Notes under the pieces: generated by a model
What the model saw: the letters and a program-made list of their open reading frames with translations, nothing else
Told to the model about the DNA's origin: nothing
Databases searched by the model: none
Part shown: positions 32,703 to 40,775 of the stretch, one piece after another
Position numbering within the stretch: position 1 is the stretch's first letter
Layout: every line of letters begins with the position of its first letter
Source: Methylobacterium variabile
GTDB taxonomy: Bacteria > Pseudomonadota > Alphaproteobacteria > Rhizobiales > Beijerinckiaceae
Direction: 5' to 3'
Assembly (NCBI RefSeq): GCF_001043975.1
Contig: NZ_LABY01000066.1
Location: 1-58,690, forward strand
Length of the DNA: 58,690 nt
Position numbers and translations under genes: made by a program

Positions 32703-34571
32703 TCACAGGAACCCGATCGAGAACCACGGCACGAAGGTGAGCACCAGGAGGCCGACGAACAGCGCGCCGAGATAGATCCAGATCCGGCGCATCCCGGCCT
32801 CCGGCGAAACCCCGCCGATGATGCAGGCGGCGTAGTAGCAGAGGCCGAAGGGCGGGGCGAACAGGCCCAGTCCCATCGCCAGGATCACGATCATGCTGTA
32901 GTGCACCTCGTGGATCCCGAACTGGTGCGCGATCGGGAAGAGCAGCGGGGCGAACAGCACGATCGCCGGGATGCCCTCGAGCAGGCTGCCGAGCACGATG
33001 AAGGCGACCACCGAGATCAGCAGGAACCCGGTCTGGCCGCCGGGCACCGCCGCCATCGCCCGGGCGAGGTCGTGCGAGAAGCCCGACTGGGTCAGCGCCC
33101 AGGCCATCGCGCTCGCCGCGCCGACGATGAACAGGATCGCCCCCGACAGCGAGGCGGTCCGCGCCAGCATCGGCACCATCTCCCGCCACTTGAGCCCGCC
33201 GCGATAGATCACGAGGCCGAGCACCAGCGAGTAGGCGATGCCGATGGTCGAGACCTCGGTCGCCGTCGCCACGCCCTCCACCACGGCGGTGCGGATCAGG
33301 AACGGCAGCAGCAGGGCCGGCAGCGCCACGAGAAGCGTCTTGCGCACCACCGAGGCGGGGGCCCGGGGGATGACGACCGCGTCCTCCTCCTGACCGGCGC
33401 GGTAGCGGGCGACCACCGCGAGGACGAGGGCCAGCACCAGCGCCGGCAGGATCCCGGCGGTGAACAGGGCGGCGATCGAGACGCCGGTCGCCGACGCGAT
33501 GGCGATCAGCACGATCGAGGGCGGGATCGTCTCGCTCATCGCGCCCGACGCCGCGAGGATCGAGAGCAGCTCGCCGTCCTTCATCCCGCGCCGGCGCATC
33601 TCCGGAAACAGCACCGGGGCCACCGCCGCCATGTCGGCGGTCTTCGAGCCGGAGATGCCGGAGACGAGGAGCATCGCGCCGAGCAGCACGTAGGACATGC
33701 CGGCCTTCACGTGGCCGAGCAGCGAGGCCAGGAACGCCACCATCACCCGCGCCATCCCGGTCGCGTCGACGAGCTGGCCGAGCAGCACGAAGAGCGGGAT
33801 GGCGAGCAGGATCAGGCTGCTCATCCCCTCGTCCATGCGCCCGACGACGACGGTGAGCGGGGTCGAGGTCGTGGTCAGCAGGTAGGCCGAGGTCGCGAGC
33901 GCGAACGAGAACGCGATCGGCACGCCGGCCAGGATGCCGACCCCGAGCAGGCCGACGAAGAACACCAGGAGCGCCCAGTTGCCCATGCCGGTCAGCGCCG
34001 GCGCCGCGACGGCGAGGACCGCGATCAGGACGGCCAGCACCGCGCCGACGCCGAGGAGGTCGGCGACCCGGTGGCGGGCGAGGCGTAAGGCGCAGCTCAG
34101 GAGCGCCAGCGCGAAGCCGACCGGCACCGCGAGCGCCCGGACCGTCCCCGACCAGCCGAGCGCCGGGGTCTCCACGAAGGACTGGTCCTCGGTGTAGTCG
34201 TAGGCCGCGTGCATGAGGAGCGCCAGGAAGGCGAACACCGTGCCGACGGCGAGCGCCTCGCACCACGCCCGCGCCCGCGGCGACAGCGAGCCGACCACGA
34301 AGGTCAGCCGCATGTGCTCAGCCCGCTGGATCGCCACGACGCTGCCCAGCATCGCGAGCCACAGGAACAGGATCGAGGCGAGCTCGTCGCTCCAGATGAT
34401 CGAGTGCCCGATCGCCCGCGAGACGATGCCGGCGAACAGGATCACCGCCTCGGCGGCGACCAGGATGGCCGCCGGCACCTCGACGGCGAGCCGCAACGCG
34501 CGCTCGGCGGACGAGAGCCAGTCGGAGGGGAGGGCGGCCGCGCGCCCGTGGGTGTCGGCGAGCGCGCTCAT
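32703..34571 (-). CDS. TRAP transporter fused small and large permease (DctQ-DctM)
   Basis: A 622-residue membrane protein. Residues 1-165 have the four-helix DctQ pattern (VSRAIGHSIIWSDELASILFLWLAMLG), and from about 190 the twelve-segment DctM pattern (GIPIAFSFALA-like GVPIAFSFALA, SGSKTADMAAVAPV, ETIPPSIVLI, FAPPFGLCYYAACII). Fused QM subunits occur in a subset of TRAP systems. They use the ion gradient to import an organic acid delivered by the P subunit. Its ATG at 34571 overlaps the P-subunit stop (ATGA). Confidence 0.9.
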   Translation of the reverse strand: MSALADTHGRAAALPSDWLSSAERALRLAVEVPAAILVAAEAVILFAGIVSRAIGHSIIWSDELASILFLWLAMLGSVVAIQRAEHMRLTFVVGSLSPRARAWCEALAVGTVFAFLALLMHAAYDYTEDQSFVETPALGWSGTVRALAVPVGFALALLSCALRLARHRVADLLGVGAVLAVLIAVLAVAAPALTGMGNWALLVFFVGLLGVGILAGVPIAFSFALATSAYLLTTTSTPLTVVVGRMDEGMSSLILLAIPLFVLLGQLVDATGMARVMVAFLASLLGHVKAGMSYVLLGAMLLVSGISGSKTADMAAVAPVLFPEMRRRGMKDGELLSILAASGAMSETIPPSIVLIAIASATGVSIAALFTAGILPALVLALVLAVVARYRAGQEEDAVVIPRAPASVVRKTLLVALPALLLPFLIRTAVVEGVATATEVSTIGIAYSLVLGLVIYRGGLKWREMVPMLARTASLSGAILFIVGAASAMAWALTQSGFSHDLARAMAAVPGGQTGFLLISVVAFIVLGSLLEGIPAIVLFAPLLFPIAHQFGIHEVHYSMIVILAMGLGLFAPPFGLCYYAACIIGGVSPEAGMRRIWIYLGALFVGLLVLTFVPWFSIGFL

Positions 34572-35644
34572 GCCAGCCCCCCGGTCACGGCCTCGAGGGC
34601 CTTCCACGCCTCGGGGCCGAACTTCTCCTTCCAGTCGCGGTAGAAGCCGGCCTGGGTCAGGCCCCGGCGGAAGGCCTCCTTGTCGGCCTTCTCGAACACC
34701 AGCCCGCGGGCCGTGAGCTGGGTCTTCAGCGTGCCGCTGAGGCGCACGACGTCCTCGCGCTGCTCCAGCGCGGCGCGGTCGAACTCGCGCCGGACGATCT
34801 CCTGCAGCGGCTCGGGCAGGCGGGTCAGCGCCCGCCGGTTGGCCACGATCCAGAACGGGTCCCAGATGTGGTTGGTCTCCGAGACGTATTTCTGCACCTC
34901 GTAGAGCTTGCCGGCGTCGATCGCGACGAGGCCGTTCTCCTGCCCGTCGACCAGCCGGGTCTGCAGCGCGGTGTAGAGCTCGTTGAAGTTGATCGACGTC
35001 GGGCTCGCGCCCAGCGCCGAGAACAGGGAGGTGAAGATCGGCGCGACCGGCACGCGGATGCGGTAGCCCTTGAGGTCCTCGGGCGTCCGGATCGGCTTGG
35101 CCGCGGAGGTGATCTGCCGGAAGCTGTTGTCGGCGGCCTTGGCGGCGACGAGGAGGCCGGCCTTCTCGATCTGGCTGCGGACGTACTGGCCGACCGGCCC
35201 GTCGACCCCGCGCCAGACCTGCTCGTAATCCGAGAAGGCGAAGCCCACGTTGGTGATCGCCGCGCCGGACGCCACCGTCGAGATCACCGAGCCGGCGATG
35301 TTGAGGAACTCGATCCCGCCGGTGCGGACCTGGGTGATCAGGTCGGTGTCGGAGCCGAGCTGGCTCGCGGGGAAGAACCGCAGCTCCATGCGCCCGCCCG
35401 AGGCCTCGCGGATGCGCTGGCAGGCCTGCTCGAGCCGGGCGTTGATCGGCTGGGTCAGGGACTGGCCGGTGGCGAGCTTGTAGGTGAATTCCGCGGCCCG
35501 CGCCGGGCCGGTGCGGATCGCGACGAGCGGGACCGCGGCCGCACCGGCGAGGACGAGGCGGCGCGACAGGCCTGTCCGGGAATCGGACGTCTTGGATCCG
35601 GGCGTTTTGGATCCGGGCGTCTTGGAATCGGGCGTGGACGTCAT
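34568..35644 (-). CDS. TRAP transporter periplasmic solute-binding protein (DctP), Tat-type signal
   Basis: A 358-residue binding protein. After an unusual (PGSKT)-like repeated N-terminus comes a twin-arginine-like signal, SRRLVLAGAAAVPLVA, cleaved near ARA-AEF. The DctP core has GGIEFLNIAGSVIS, RIRVPVAPIFTSLF and the conserved Arg of PEDLKGYRIRV that grips the substrate carboxylate. ATG at 35644, after GGAGGAAG, is chosen over ATG at 35668. It leads the TRAP operon, divergent from a LysR gene. The ligand is some organic acid, not identifiable here. Confidence 0.88.
   Translation of the reverse strand: MTSTPDSKTPGSKTPGSKTSDSRTGLSRRLVLAGAAAVPLVAIRTGPARAAEFTYKLATGQSLTQPINARLEQACQRIREASGGRMELRFFPASQLGSDTDLITQVRTGGIEFLNIAGSVISTVASGAAITNVGFAFSDYEQVWRGVDGPVGQYVRSQIEKAGLLVAAKAADNSFRQITSAAKPIRTPEDLKGYRIRVPVAPIFTSLFSALGASPTSINFNELYTALQTRLVDGQENGLVAIDAGKLYEVQKYVSETNHIWDPFWIVANRRALTRLPEPLQEIVRREFDRAALEQREDVVRLSGTLKTQLTARGLVFEKADKEAFRRGLTQAGFYRDWKEKFGPEAWKALEAVTGGLA
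35589..35633. repeat. three 15-bp tandem repeats in the DctP signal region
   Basis: Three near-identical 15-bp units (GTCTTGGATCCGGGC and variants) run head to tail within the first 20 codons of the dctP-type gene and encode repeated PGSKT. Unit length is a multiple of three, so copy-number change keeps the frame. Confidence 0.75.
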
Positions 35645-35926
35645 GGGCTTCCTCCAGCGCGCCGTCATCCGCGCGTTCGGCGGTGCGGCATCGTTTCGTC
35701 AAGGCGTGGGCGTGATGCGTGTCGCAGCCGGGACGCCGCCTCGTCGGGCATGGCTCGCGGGGCTTGGCTCGGGGGGCTTGGCTCAGGCCGGCCGGATGGC
35801 ACGCGGCGGAGCGCGGCCTCGCGCTCGTCGTCCTCCCTGTCGTATCGGCGCCCTCGCTGTCGGCTCACACCGTTTGGGTGGGCGCGGGGCGGCTCGTCTT
35901 GCTGAGGGCCGACACTAGGAACCGGC

Positions 35927-35948
35927 TTCTTGTAGGACAATCCAGATT
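35927..35948. promoter_or_regulatory. candidate LysR binding site, copy 1 (TRAP operon/lysR promoter)
   Basis: On the minus strand (reading toward the TRAP operon) this 22-bp site contains TGGATTGTCCTACAAG. It matches 36926-36947 at 21 of 22 positions in the same orientation relative to the downstream operon. It includes the dyad TTG-N5-CAA and lies within the 340-bp divergent region between dctP and lysR; nothing else is recognised in that region. Probably bound by the LysR encoded between the two copies. Confidence 0.65.
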
Positions 35949-35984
35949 ATTTGCAGATCCGTGAAGCGCAGCTAAACTGTTGGG

Positions 35985-36902
35985 ATGTCGGTTCCGCTCC
36001 GCGCCATCACGGTCTTCCACGCCGTCGCCCGCTTCGGCAGCATCACCCGGGCGGCGGAGGATCTCGGCGTCACGCCCTCGGCGGTGAGCCAGCAGATCCA
36101 GACCCTGGAGGTCGGCCTCGGCACCGCCCTCATCGGCAAGGCCGGCCGCAACGTCGTCCTGACCGAGGCGGGCGAGCGCTACTTCGAGATGATCGGGGCT
36201 GAGATCGACCGGATCATGGAGGCGACCCAGCGCATCCAGGGCTTCCGGTCGGTCACGACGCTCACCGTGCGGGCGACCCCGAGCCTGTCGACCAAGTGGC
36301 TCCTGCCGCGGCTCGCCGGCTTCGTGGAGGCGCATCCGGACATCGAGCTGCGCCTCGACGGCACCAACGAGCCGACGGCGTTCCAGAAGGAGAGCGTCGA
36401 CGTCGAGATCCGGCACGGCACCGGCGGCTGGCCCGGGCTGTTCGCCGAGGGGCTGGCGGAGGAGAGCTTCCGGCCGGTCTGCGCCCCGTCCCTCGCCGCT
36501 CCCGGCAGCCTCGCGGCGGAGGACCTGCCCCGCCACCGGCTGATCCACTCGGTGAAGTCGCAGGTGCAGTGGGCGCACTGGTTCAAGCTCGCCGGCGTCG
36601 TGCCGGCGGCGCGCTGGCGCCGGCTCCTGTTCGACCGCACCCACATGGCGATCGACGCCGCCGCGGGCGGCCTCGGCATCGCGCTGGAGAGCGACCTGAT
36701 GCTGTGGGGCGACCTGCGGGCAGGGCGGCTCGTTTGCCCGCTCGCGACGCCGCCGCGGATCACCCTCGTCACCCAGTGGGTGACGTGCCCGCCCGACCAC
36801 CTGCGCCACCGCAAGGTGCGCGCCTTCCTCGACTGGATCCGCCAGGAGCGGGACGCCTGGGCGGCGGAGCGGAGCGCGGAGACCCTCCCGGCAAACCTTT
36901 AG
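35985..36902 (+). CDS. LysR-family regulator (GcvA-like)
   Basis: A 305-residue LysR protein. The helix-turn-helix is in GSITRAAEDLGVTPSAVSQQIQTLE; the effector domain from about residue 92 has the GcvA-type pattern (PSLSTKWLLPRLAGFVEAHPDIEL, VDVEIRHGTGGWPGL). It lies between the TRAP operon (divergent) and the oxidoreductase operon (downstream), and near-identical 22-bp sites flank it on both sides. It therefore probably controls both uptake and catabolism of one substrate. Confidence 0.88.
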   Translation: MSVPLRAITVFHAVARFGSITRAAEDLGVTPSAVSQQIQTLEVGLGTALIGKAGRNVVLTEAGERYFEMIGAEIDRIMEATQRIQGFRSVTTLTVRATPSLSTKWLLPRLAGFVEAHPDIELRLDGTNEPTAFQKESVDVEIRHGTGGWPGLFAEGLAEESFRPVCAPSLAAPGSLAAEDLPRHRLIHSVKSQVQWAHWFKLAGVVPAARWRRLLFDRTHMAIDAAAGGLGIALESDLMLWGDLRAGRLVCPLATPPRITLVTQWVTCPPDHLRHRKVRAFLDWIRQERDAWAAERSAETLPANL

Positions 36903-36925
36903 CGGCGCTTCACGATCGCGTCGGA

Positions 36926-36947
36926 AATCTGGATTGTCCTTCAAGAA
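36926..36947 (+). promoter_or_regulatory. candidate LysR binding site, copy 2 (oxidoreductase operon)
   Basis: Contains TGGATTGTCCTTCAAG, the partner of the site at 35927-35948 with one mismatch in 22 bp. It starts 24 bp after the lysR stop and about 145 bp before the SAF-domain oxidoreductase ATG, in the same orientation toward that gene. Confidence 0.65.
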
Positions 36948-37093
36948 ACGCGCTTCTAGCGTCTCCGGCGTCACGACCTCGCCGGGCGGCACCACGCGCC
37001 CGCCGCGGTCGCGCCGAGACCGGCCCCGCCCTCCGTGCTCCCTGCGCGGAACGGGCGGACGAGAGCCCGGTCGGCGAAAAACGGAGGAAACCG

Positions 37094-38455
37094 ATGAACC
37101 TGTCCACCCTGCTGCTCGCCCGCGCCTCGGCCGGCCGTCCGGTCCGCGTCGGGCTGATCGGCGCCGGCAAGTTCGGCTCGATGGTGCTCGCCCAGGCCCA
37201 GCGCATCGAGGGCCTGCACGTCGTCGGCGTCGCCGACCTCAATGTCGGCCGCGCCCGCGAATCCCTCGCCCGCGTCGGCTGGCCGGCGGAGCGCTACGCC
37301 GCCACGTCCCTCGGCGACGCCGTGAAGTCCGGCCGCACCTGCGTCACCGACGATGCCGGCGCGCTCGCCGCCTGCGACGAGGTCGAGTGCATCATCGAGG
37401 CGACCGGCCACCCGATCGCCGGCATCCGCCACGCCATCCAGGCGATCGACGCCGGCAAGCACGTCGTGATGGTCAACGTCGAGGCCGACGTGCTGTGCGG
37501 CCCGCTGCTCGCCGAGCGGGCGCGCCGCCAGGGCGTCGTCTACTCCATGGCCTACGGCGACCAGCCGGCGATCATCTGCGAGCTGGTCGACTGGGCCCGC
37601 TCCTGCGGCTTCGAGCTGACCTCGGCCGGCAAGGGCATGAACTTCGAGCCGCGCTACCGCTACTCCACCCCCGACACCGTCTGGGGCTACTTCGGCTGGT
37701 CCGAGGAGGAGGTGAAGAAGGGCGACTTCAACCCGAAAATGTACAACTCGTTCACCGACGGCACCAAGGCGGCGATCGAGATGGCGGCGGTGGCCAACGG
37801 CACCGGGCTCGACTGCCCCGACGACGGCCTCGCCTTCCCGCCGACCGGCCTGCACGACCTCGCCCGGGTCTTCCGCCCGGTCGCCGACGGCGGCCGCCTG
37901 CCGCGCAGCGGCCTCGTCGACATCGCGGCGAGCCAGGAGCCGGACGGGCGCGAGGTCTTCAACAACATCCGCTACGGCGTGTTCGTCACCTTCAAGGCGA
38001 CGAGCGAGTACACCAAGGCGTGCTTCCGCCAGTACGGCCTGCTCACCGACCCGTCCGGCTGGTACGGCTCGATGTGGCGCCCCTTCCACATGATCGGCCT
38101 CGAGACCAGCGTCAGCGTGCTCTCGGCTGTGCTGCGCAACGAGCCGACCGGCTGCTCGAAGGAGTTCCGTGGCGACGCGGTGGCCACCGCCAAGCGCGAC
38201 CTCAAGCCCGGCGAGATGCTCGACGGCGAGGGCGGCTACGCCGTGTGGGCGAACGCGATCCCCGCCACCCGCAGCCTCGCCCTGGGCGCCCTGCCGATCG
38301 GGCTCGCCCACAACGTCAAGCTCAAGCGGCCGGTCGGCAAGGATCAGATCGTGAGCGTCGACGACGTCGAGCTCACCAGCGACCTCGACGTGGTGGCCCT
38401 GCGCCGCCAGATGGAGGACGAGACCCGCCGGACGGCCCCGCAGAAGGCGGCCTGA
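37094..38455 (+). CDS. homoserine-dehydrogenase-like NAD(P)-dependent oxidoreductase with SAF domain
   Basis: A 453-residue enzyme. An N-terminal Rossmann fold (VGLIGAGKFGSMVLAQAQ, residues 18-35) is followed by a catalytic region resembling homoserine dehydrogenase (AGKHVVMVNVEADVLCG, SAGKGMNFEP), and a C-terminal SAF-like domain from about 350 (KRDLKPGEMLDGEGGYAV). Members are often mislabelled as FlgA because of the SAF domain. Substrate is unknown, probably a branched or short sugar acid given the TRAP context. GGAGGAAAC precedes the ATG. It starts the operon with the ABM and dehydrogenase genes. Confidence 0.8.
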   Translation: MNLSTLLLARASAGRPVRVGLIGAGKFGSMVLAQAQRIEGLHVVGVADLNVGRARESLARVGWPAERYAATSLGDAVKSGRTCVTDDAGALAACDEVECIIEATGHPIAGIRHAIQAIDAGKHVVMVNVEADVLCGPLLAERARRQGVVYSMAYGDQPAIICELVDWARSCGFELTSAGKGMNFEPRYRYSTPDTVWGYFGWSEEEVKKGDFNPKMYNSFTDGTKAAIEMAAVANGTGLDCPDDGLAFPPTGLHDLARVFRPVADGGRLPRSGLVDIAASQEPDGREVFNNIRYGVFVTFKATSEYTKACFRQYGLLTDPSGWYGSMWRPFHMIGLETSVSVLSAVLRNEPTGCSKEFRGDAVATAKRDLKPGEMLDGEGGYAVWANAIPATRSLALGALPIGLAHNVKLKRPVGKDQIVSVDDVELTSDLDVVALRRQMEDETRRTAPQKAA

Positions 38456-38476
38456 TACCGAAACCGCATGACGCGA

Positions 38477-38511
38477 GGCGCCGCCGGCCGGCCCGTCCGG
38501 CCGGCGGCGCC
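38477..38511 (+). terminator. 15-bp perfect hairpin after oxidoreductase gene
   Basis: GGCGCCGCCGGCCGG, loop CCCGT, then the exact complement, starting 22 bp after the stop. It is very stable but has no T-run. It may attenuate transcription into the ABM gene 60 bp further on or stabilise the upstream message. Confidence 0.55.
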
Positions 38512-38571
38512 CTCCCTCTCCCGGATCCGACGATCCGGCGCCGGACGGGCCGGTGCCGCGCGAGCCCGCCC

Positions 38572-38919
38572 ATGTCCGAGCCCATGCCCAATCCCAACGC
38601 TTCCCGGCCCTTCGTGGTCGTCGCCGAGTTCCGGGTGAAGCCCGGCGCCCTCGACGCGTTCCTCGACCTCGCCCACGACGACGCCCGCTCCTCGGTGGCC
38701 CACGAGCCGGGCTGCCGCGCCTTCGACGTCGCGGTGAGCGAGAGCGACCCGCAGACCGTGGTGTTCTACGAGGTCTACGACGACCGCGCCGCCTTCGACG
38801 CCCATCTCGAGACGCCGCACCTCGCCCGGTTCCGGGACGGCTTCCCCGCGCTGATCGAGGAGGAGCGGCCGGTGCGCTTCCTCGGCCGGACCTGCTGCGG
38901 CGCGGAGGCGGCCCGATGA
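38572..38919 (+). CDS. antibiotic biosynthesis monooxygenase (ABM)-domain protein
   Basis: A 115-residue single-domain protein. The dimeric ABM ferredoxin-like fold is indicated by FVVVAEFRVKPGALDAFLDLA, EPGCRAFDVAVSESDP and VFYEVYDDRAAFDAHLETPH. Members are quinol monooxygenases, YgiN/LsrG-type isomerases or accessory proteins. In a catabolic operon like this, an LsrG-like isomerase role is as likely as an oxygenase. No ribosome site is clear; an in-frame ATG at 38584 is an alternative. The stop overlaps the next start (ATGA). Confidence 0.8.
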   Translation: MSEPMPNPNASRPFVVVAEFRVKPGALDAFLDLAHDDARSSVAHEPGCRAFDVAVSESDPQTVVFYEVYDDRAAFDAHLETPHLARFRDGFPALIEEERPVRFLGRTCCGAEAAR

Positions 38920-39830
38920 CGCGCCTGACGATCGGCTTCCTCGGCACCGGCATCATGGGCGCGCCGATGGCGCGCCACCTCTGCCGGGCCGGCCACGCCG
39001 TCCGGGTCTGGAACCGCACGCCGGACAAGGCGGACGCCCTCACGGATGCCGGAGCGACGAGAGCCGCCGACCCGCGCGAGGCGGCCGACGGCGCCGACGC
39101 GGTGATCTGCATGCTGAGCTCGGGCCCGGTCTGCGACGAGATCCTGCTCGGCCGGTACGGCGCACTCGCGGCGCCCGCGCCCGGTGGCGCGCTCGCGGCA
39201 ATGGCGCCCGGCAGCGTGCTCGCCGTGATGAGCTCGATCCCGGTCGAGACCGCGCAGCGCCAGGCCGAGGCCGCCGCCGCGGCCGGGATCCACTACGTCG
39301 ATGCTCCCGTCTCCGGCGGCGAGCGGGGCGCGGTCGCCGGCACCCTCGCGATCATGGCCGGCGGCAGCCCGGAGGCGTTCGGGCGGGCCGAGCCGATCCT
39401 CGCCGCGATGGGCAGGCCGACCCATGTCGGACCGGCGGGCTGCGGCCAGCTGGCCAAGCTCGCCAACCAGGCCATCGTCGCCTCGACCATCGTCACGGTG
39501 GCCGAGGCGATCACCTTCGTCGAGCGCGGCGGAGCCGATCCGGCCAAGGTCCGCGAGGCGCTCCTCGGCGGCTTCGCCGATTCGACGATCCTCAAGCAGC
39601 ACGCCCTGCGGATGATCGCCCGCGACTTCGCTCCCGGCGGCCCGGCCAAGTACCAGGTCAAGGACACCGGCACGGCCGTGTCCCACGCCGCGACGCTCGG
39701 CCTGACGCTGCCCGTCCTGACCCTCGTCGATCGCCTGTTCGCCGAGATGATCGCGCACGGCGACGGCGACCTCGACCACAGTGCGGTGATCCGCGAGATC
39801 CACCGCCGCAATGGTCTGGACCCGGCCTGA
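38916..39830 (+). CDS. 3-hydroxyisobutyrate/tartronate-semialdehyde-reductase-type dehydrogenase
   Basis: A 304-residue beta-hydroxyacid dehydrogenase. The NAD(P)-binding GFLGTGIMGAPMARHL at the N-terminus, the substrate-binding DAPVSGGERGA around residue 130, the catalytic Lys in GQLAKLANQ (about 185) and the C-terminal KDTGTAVSHAA all fit. It oxidises or reduces a C3-C4 hydroxyacid. Within the TRAP/LysR regulon it probably works on the product of the SAF-domain oxidoreductase. Distinguishing 3-hydroxyisobutyrate, tartronate semialdehyde or threonate activity is not possible here. Confidence 0.85.
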   Translation: MTRLTIGFLGTGIMGAPMARHLCRAGHAVRVWNRTPDKADALTDAGATRAADPREAADGADAVICMLSSGPVCDEILLGRYGALAAPAPGGALAAMAPGSVLAVMSSIPVETAQRQAEAAAAAGIHYVDAPVSGGERGAVAGTLAIMAGGSPEAFGRAEPILAAMGRPTHVGPAGCGQLAKLANQAIVASTIVTVAEAITFVERGGADPAKVREALLGGFADSTILKQHALRMIARDFAPGGPAKYQVKDTGTAVSHAATLGLTLPVLTLVDRLFAEMIAHGDGDLDHSAVIREIHRRNGLDPA

Positions 39831-39929
39831 GGCTTGGGCCCTGGCTCGCGACCGGTCGTCAAAGCCTCACAAACGCCCTGTGCGCCCCGTCGCCGCCACC
39901 TATCTCCCCGCGCGAGCGGAGCGGGTGGC

Positions 39930-40775
39930 ATGACAGATCGCGTGATCCTCGAGCAGTGCGGACGGGGCGAGATCTCGCCGCAGATCGCGCTCGCCCGCCT
40001 GCTGCTCGCGGGTGGGCGCGTCGATGCCGCGCACCTCGCGGACGTGGCCGCCGGCCATCCCGGGTCGCATCAGCTCGCTGCCCTGGCGCGGCTGGCGGCG
40101 CGTCACGGCGATCGCCTGGAGAGCCTCGGCCGGCTCGCCCGCTCCCCGCTCTGGCCGAGCGGGGACGACGTCCTCGCCTCGACCGCCGCGATCTTCGACC
40201 GGCTCGCCGTCGAGGCGCCCGAGGCGGGCGTCGCCCTCTACTCCCTCGGCGATCCGGACGAGCTCGCGGCGGCGACGGCCGAGCTCGTCGGCGTCATCCG
40301 CGCCTGGTCCCCGTCCGCCTCCGGCCGGATCCTGGATTTCGGGTGCGGCATCGGCCGGGTGGCGATCGCGCTGGCCGACGGGGCGGAGTCGGTCCTCGGC
40401 CTCGACCTGTCCGGGCAGATGATCGCCGAGGCGCGCCGTCGGGCGGAAGGCCGCGGCACCGTCAGGTTCGCGCGGAACGCGGCGGCCCGCCTGCCGGTCG
40501 AGCCCGGTGCGATCGATCTCTTCCTCGCCGCCGACAGCCTGCCCTATGTCATTCATGCGGGCGCCTTCGACTCCTTCATGGCCGAGGCGGCGCGCGTGCT
40601 CCGACCTGGCGGCGATCTCCTCGTGTTCAACTGGTCGTTTCGCGGCGACCCGGAGCGGGACGTGACCGAGGCCCGCGCGCTCGCCGCCGGCCACGGCTTC
40701 GCGGTGATCCGCGCGGGCGAGCGCCCCTTCGCGATCTGGGACGCCCAGGGCTTCCAGCTGAGGCGGATCCCGTGA
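39930..40775 (+). CDS. class I SAM-dependent methyltransferase
   Basis: A 281-residue protein. The SAM-binding motif I is ILDFGCGIGRVAIALA near residue 130, with LGLDLSGQMIAEAR (acidic ribose loop) and a post-motif DLFLAADSLPY. A helical N-terminal extension of about 110 residues is not recognised. The substrate is unknown. The GTG of a GNAT-type gene overlaps the stop (GTGA), so the two act together. Confidence 0.82.
   Translation: MTDRVILEQCGRGEISPQIALARLLLAGGRVDAAHLADVAAGHPGSHQLAALARLAARHGDRLESLGRLARSPLWPSGDDVLASTAAIFDRLAVEAPEAGVALYSLGDPDELAAATAELVGVIRAWSPSASGRILDFGCGIGRVAIALADGAESVLGLDLSGQMIAEARRRAEGRGTVRFARNAAARLPVEPGAIDLFLAADSLPYVIHAGAFDSFMAEAARVLRPGGDLLVFNWSFRGDPERDVTEARALAAGHGFAVIRAGERPFAIWDAQGFQLRRIP

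Noticed and set aside
32703..35702. A single 999-codon minus-strand frame covering the TRAP genes
   Set aside because: Only the downstream part (from 34571) reads as the QM permease; the upstream part is out of frame with the DctP gene, which has its own ribosome site and signal peptide.
37094..38455. Flagellar P-ring protein FlgA
   Set aside because: Only the C-terminal SAF domain is shared; the N-terminal Rossmann and dehydrogenase-like regions show a cytosolic oxidoreductase.
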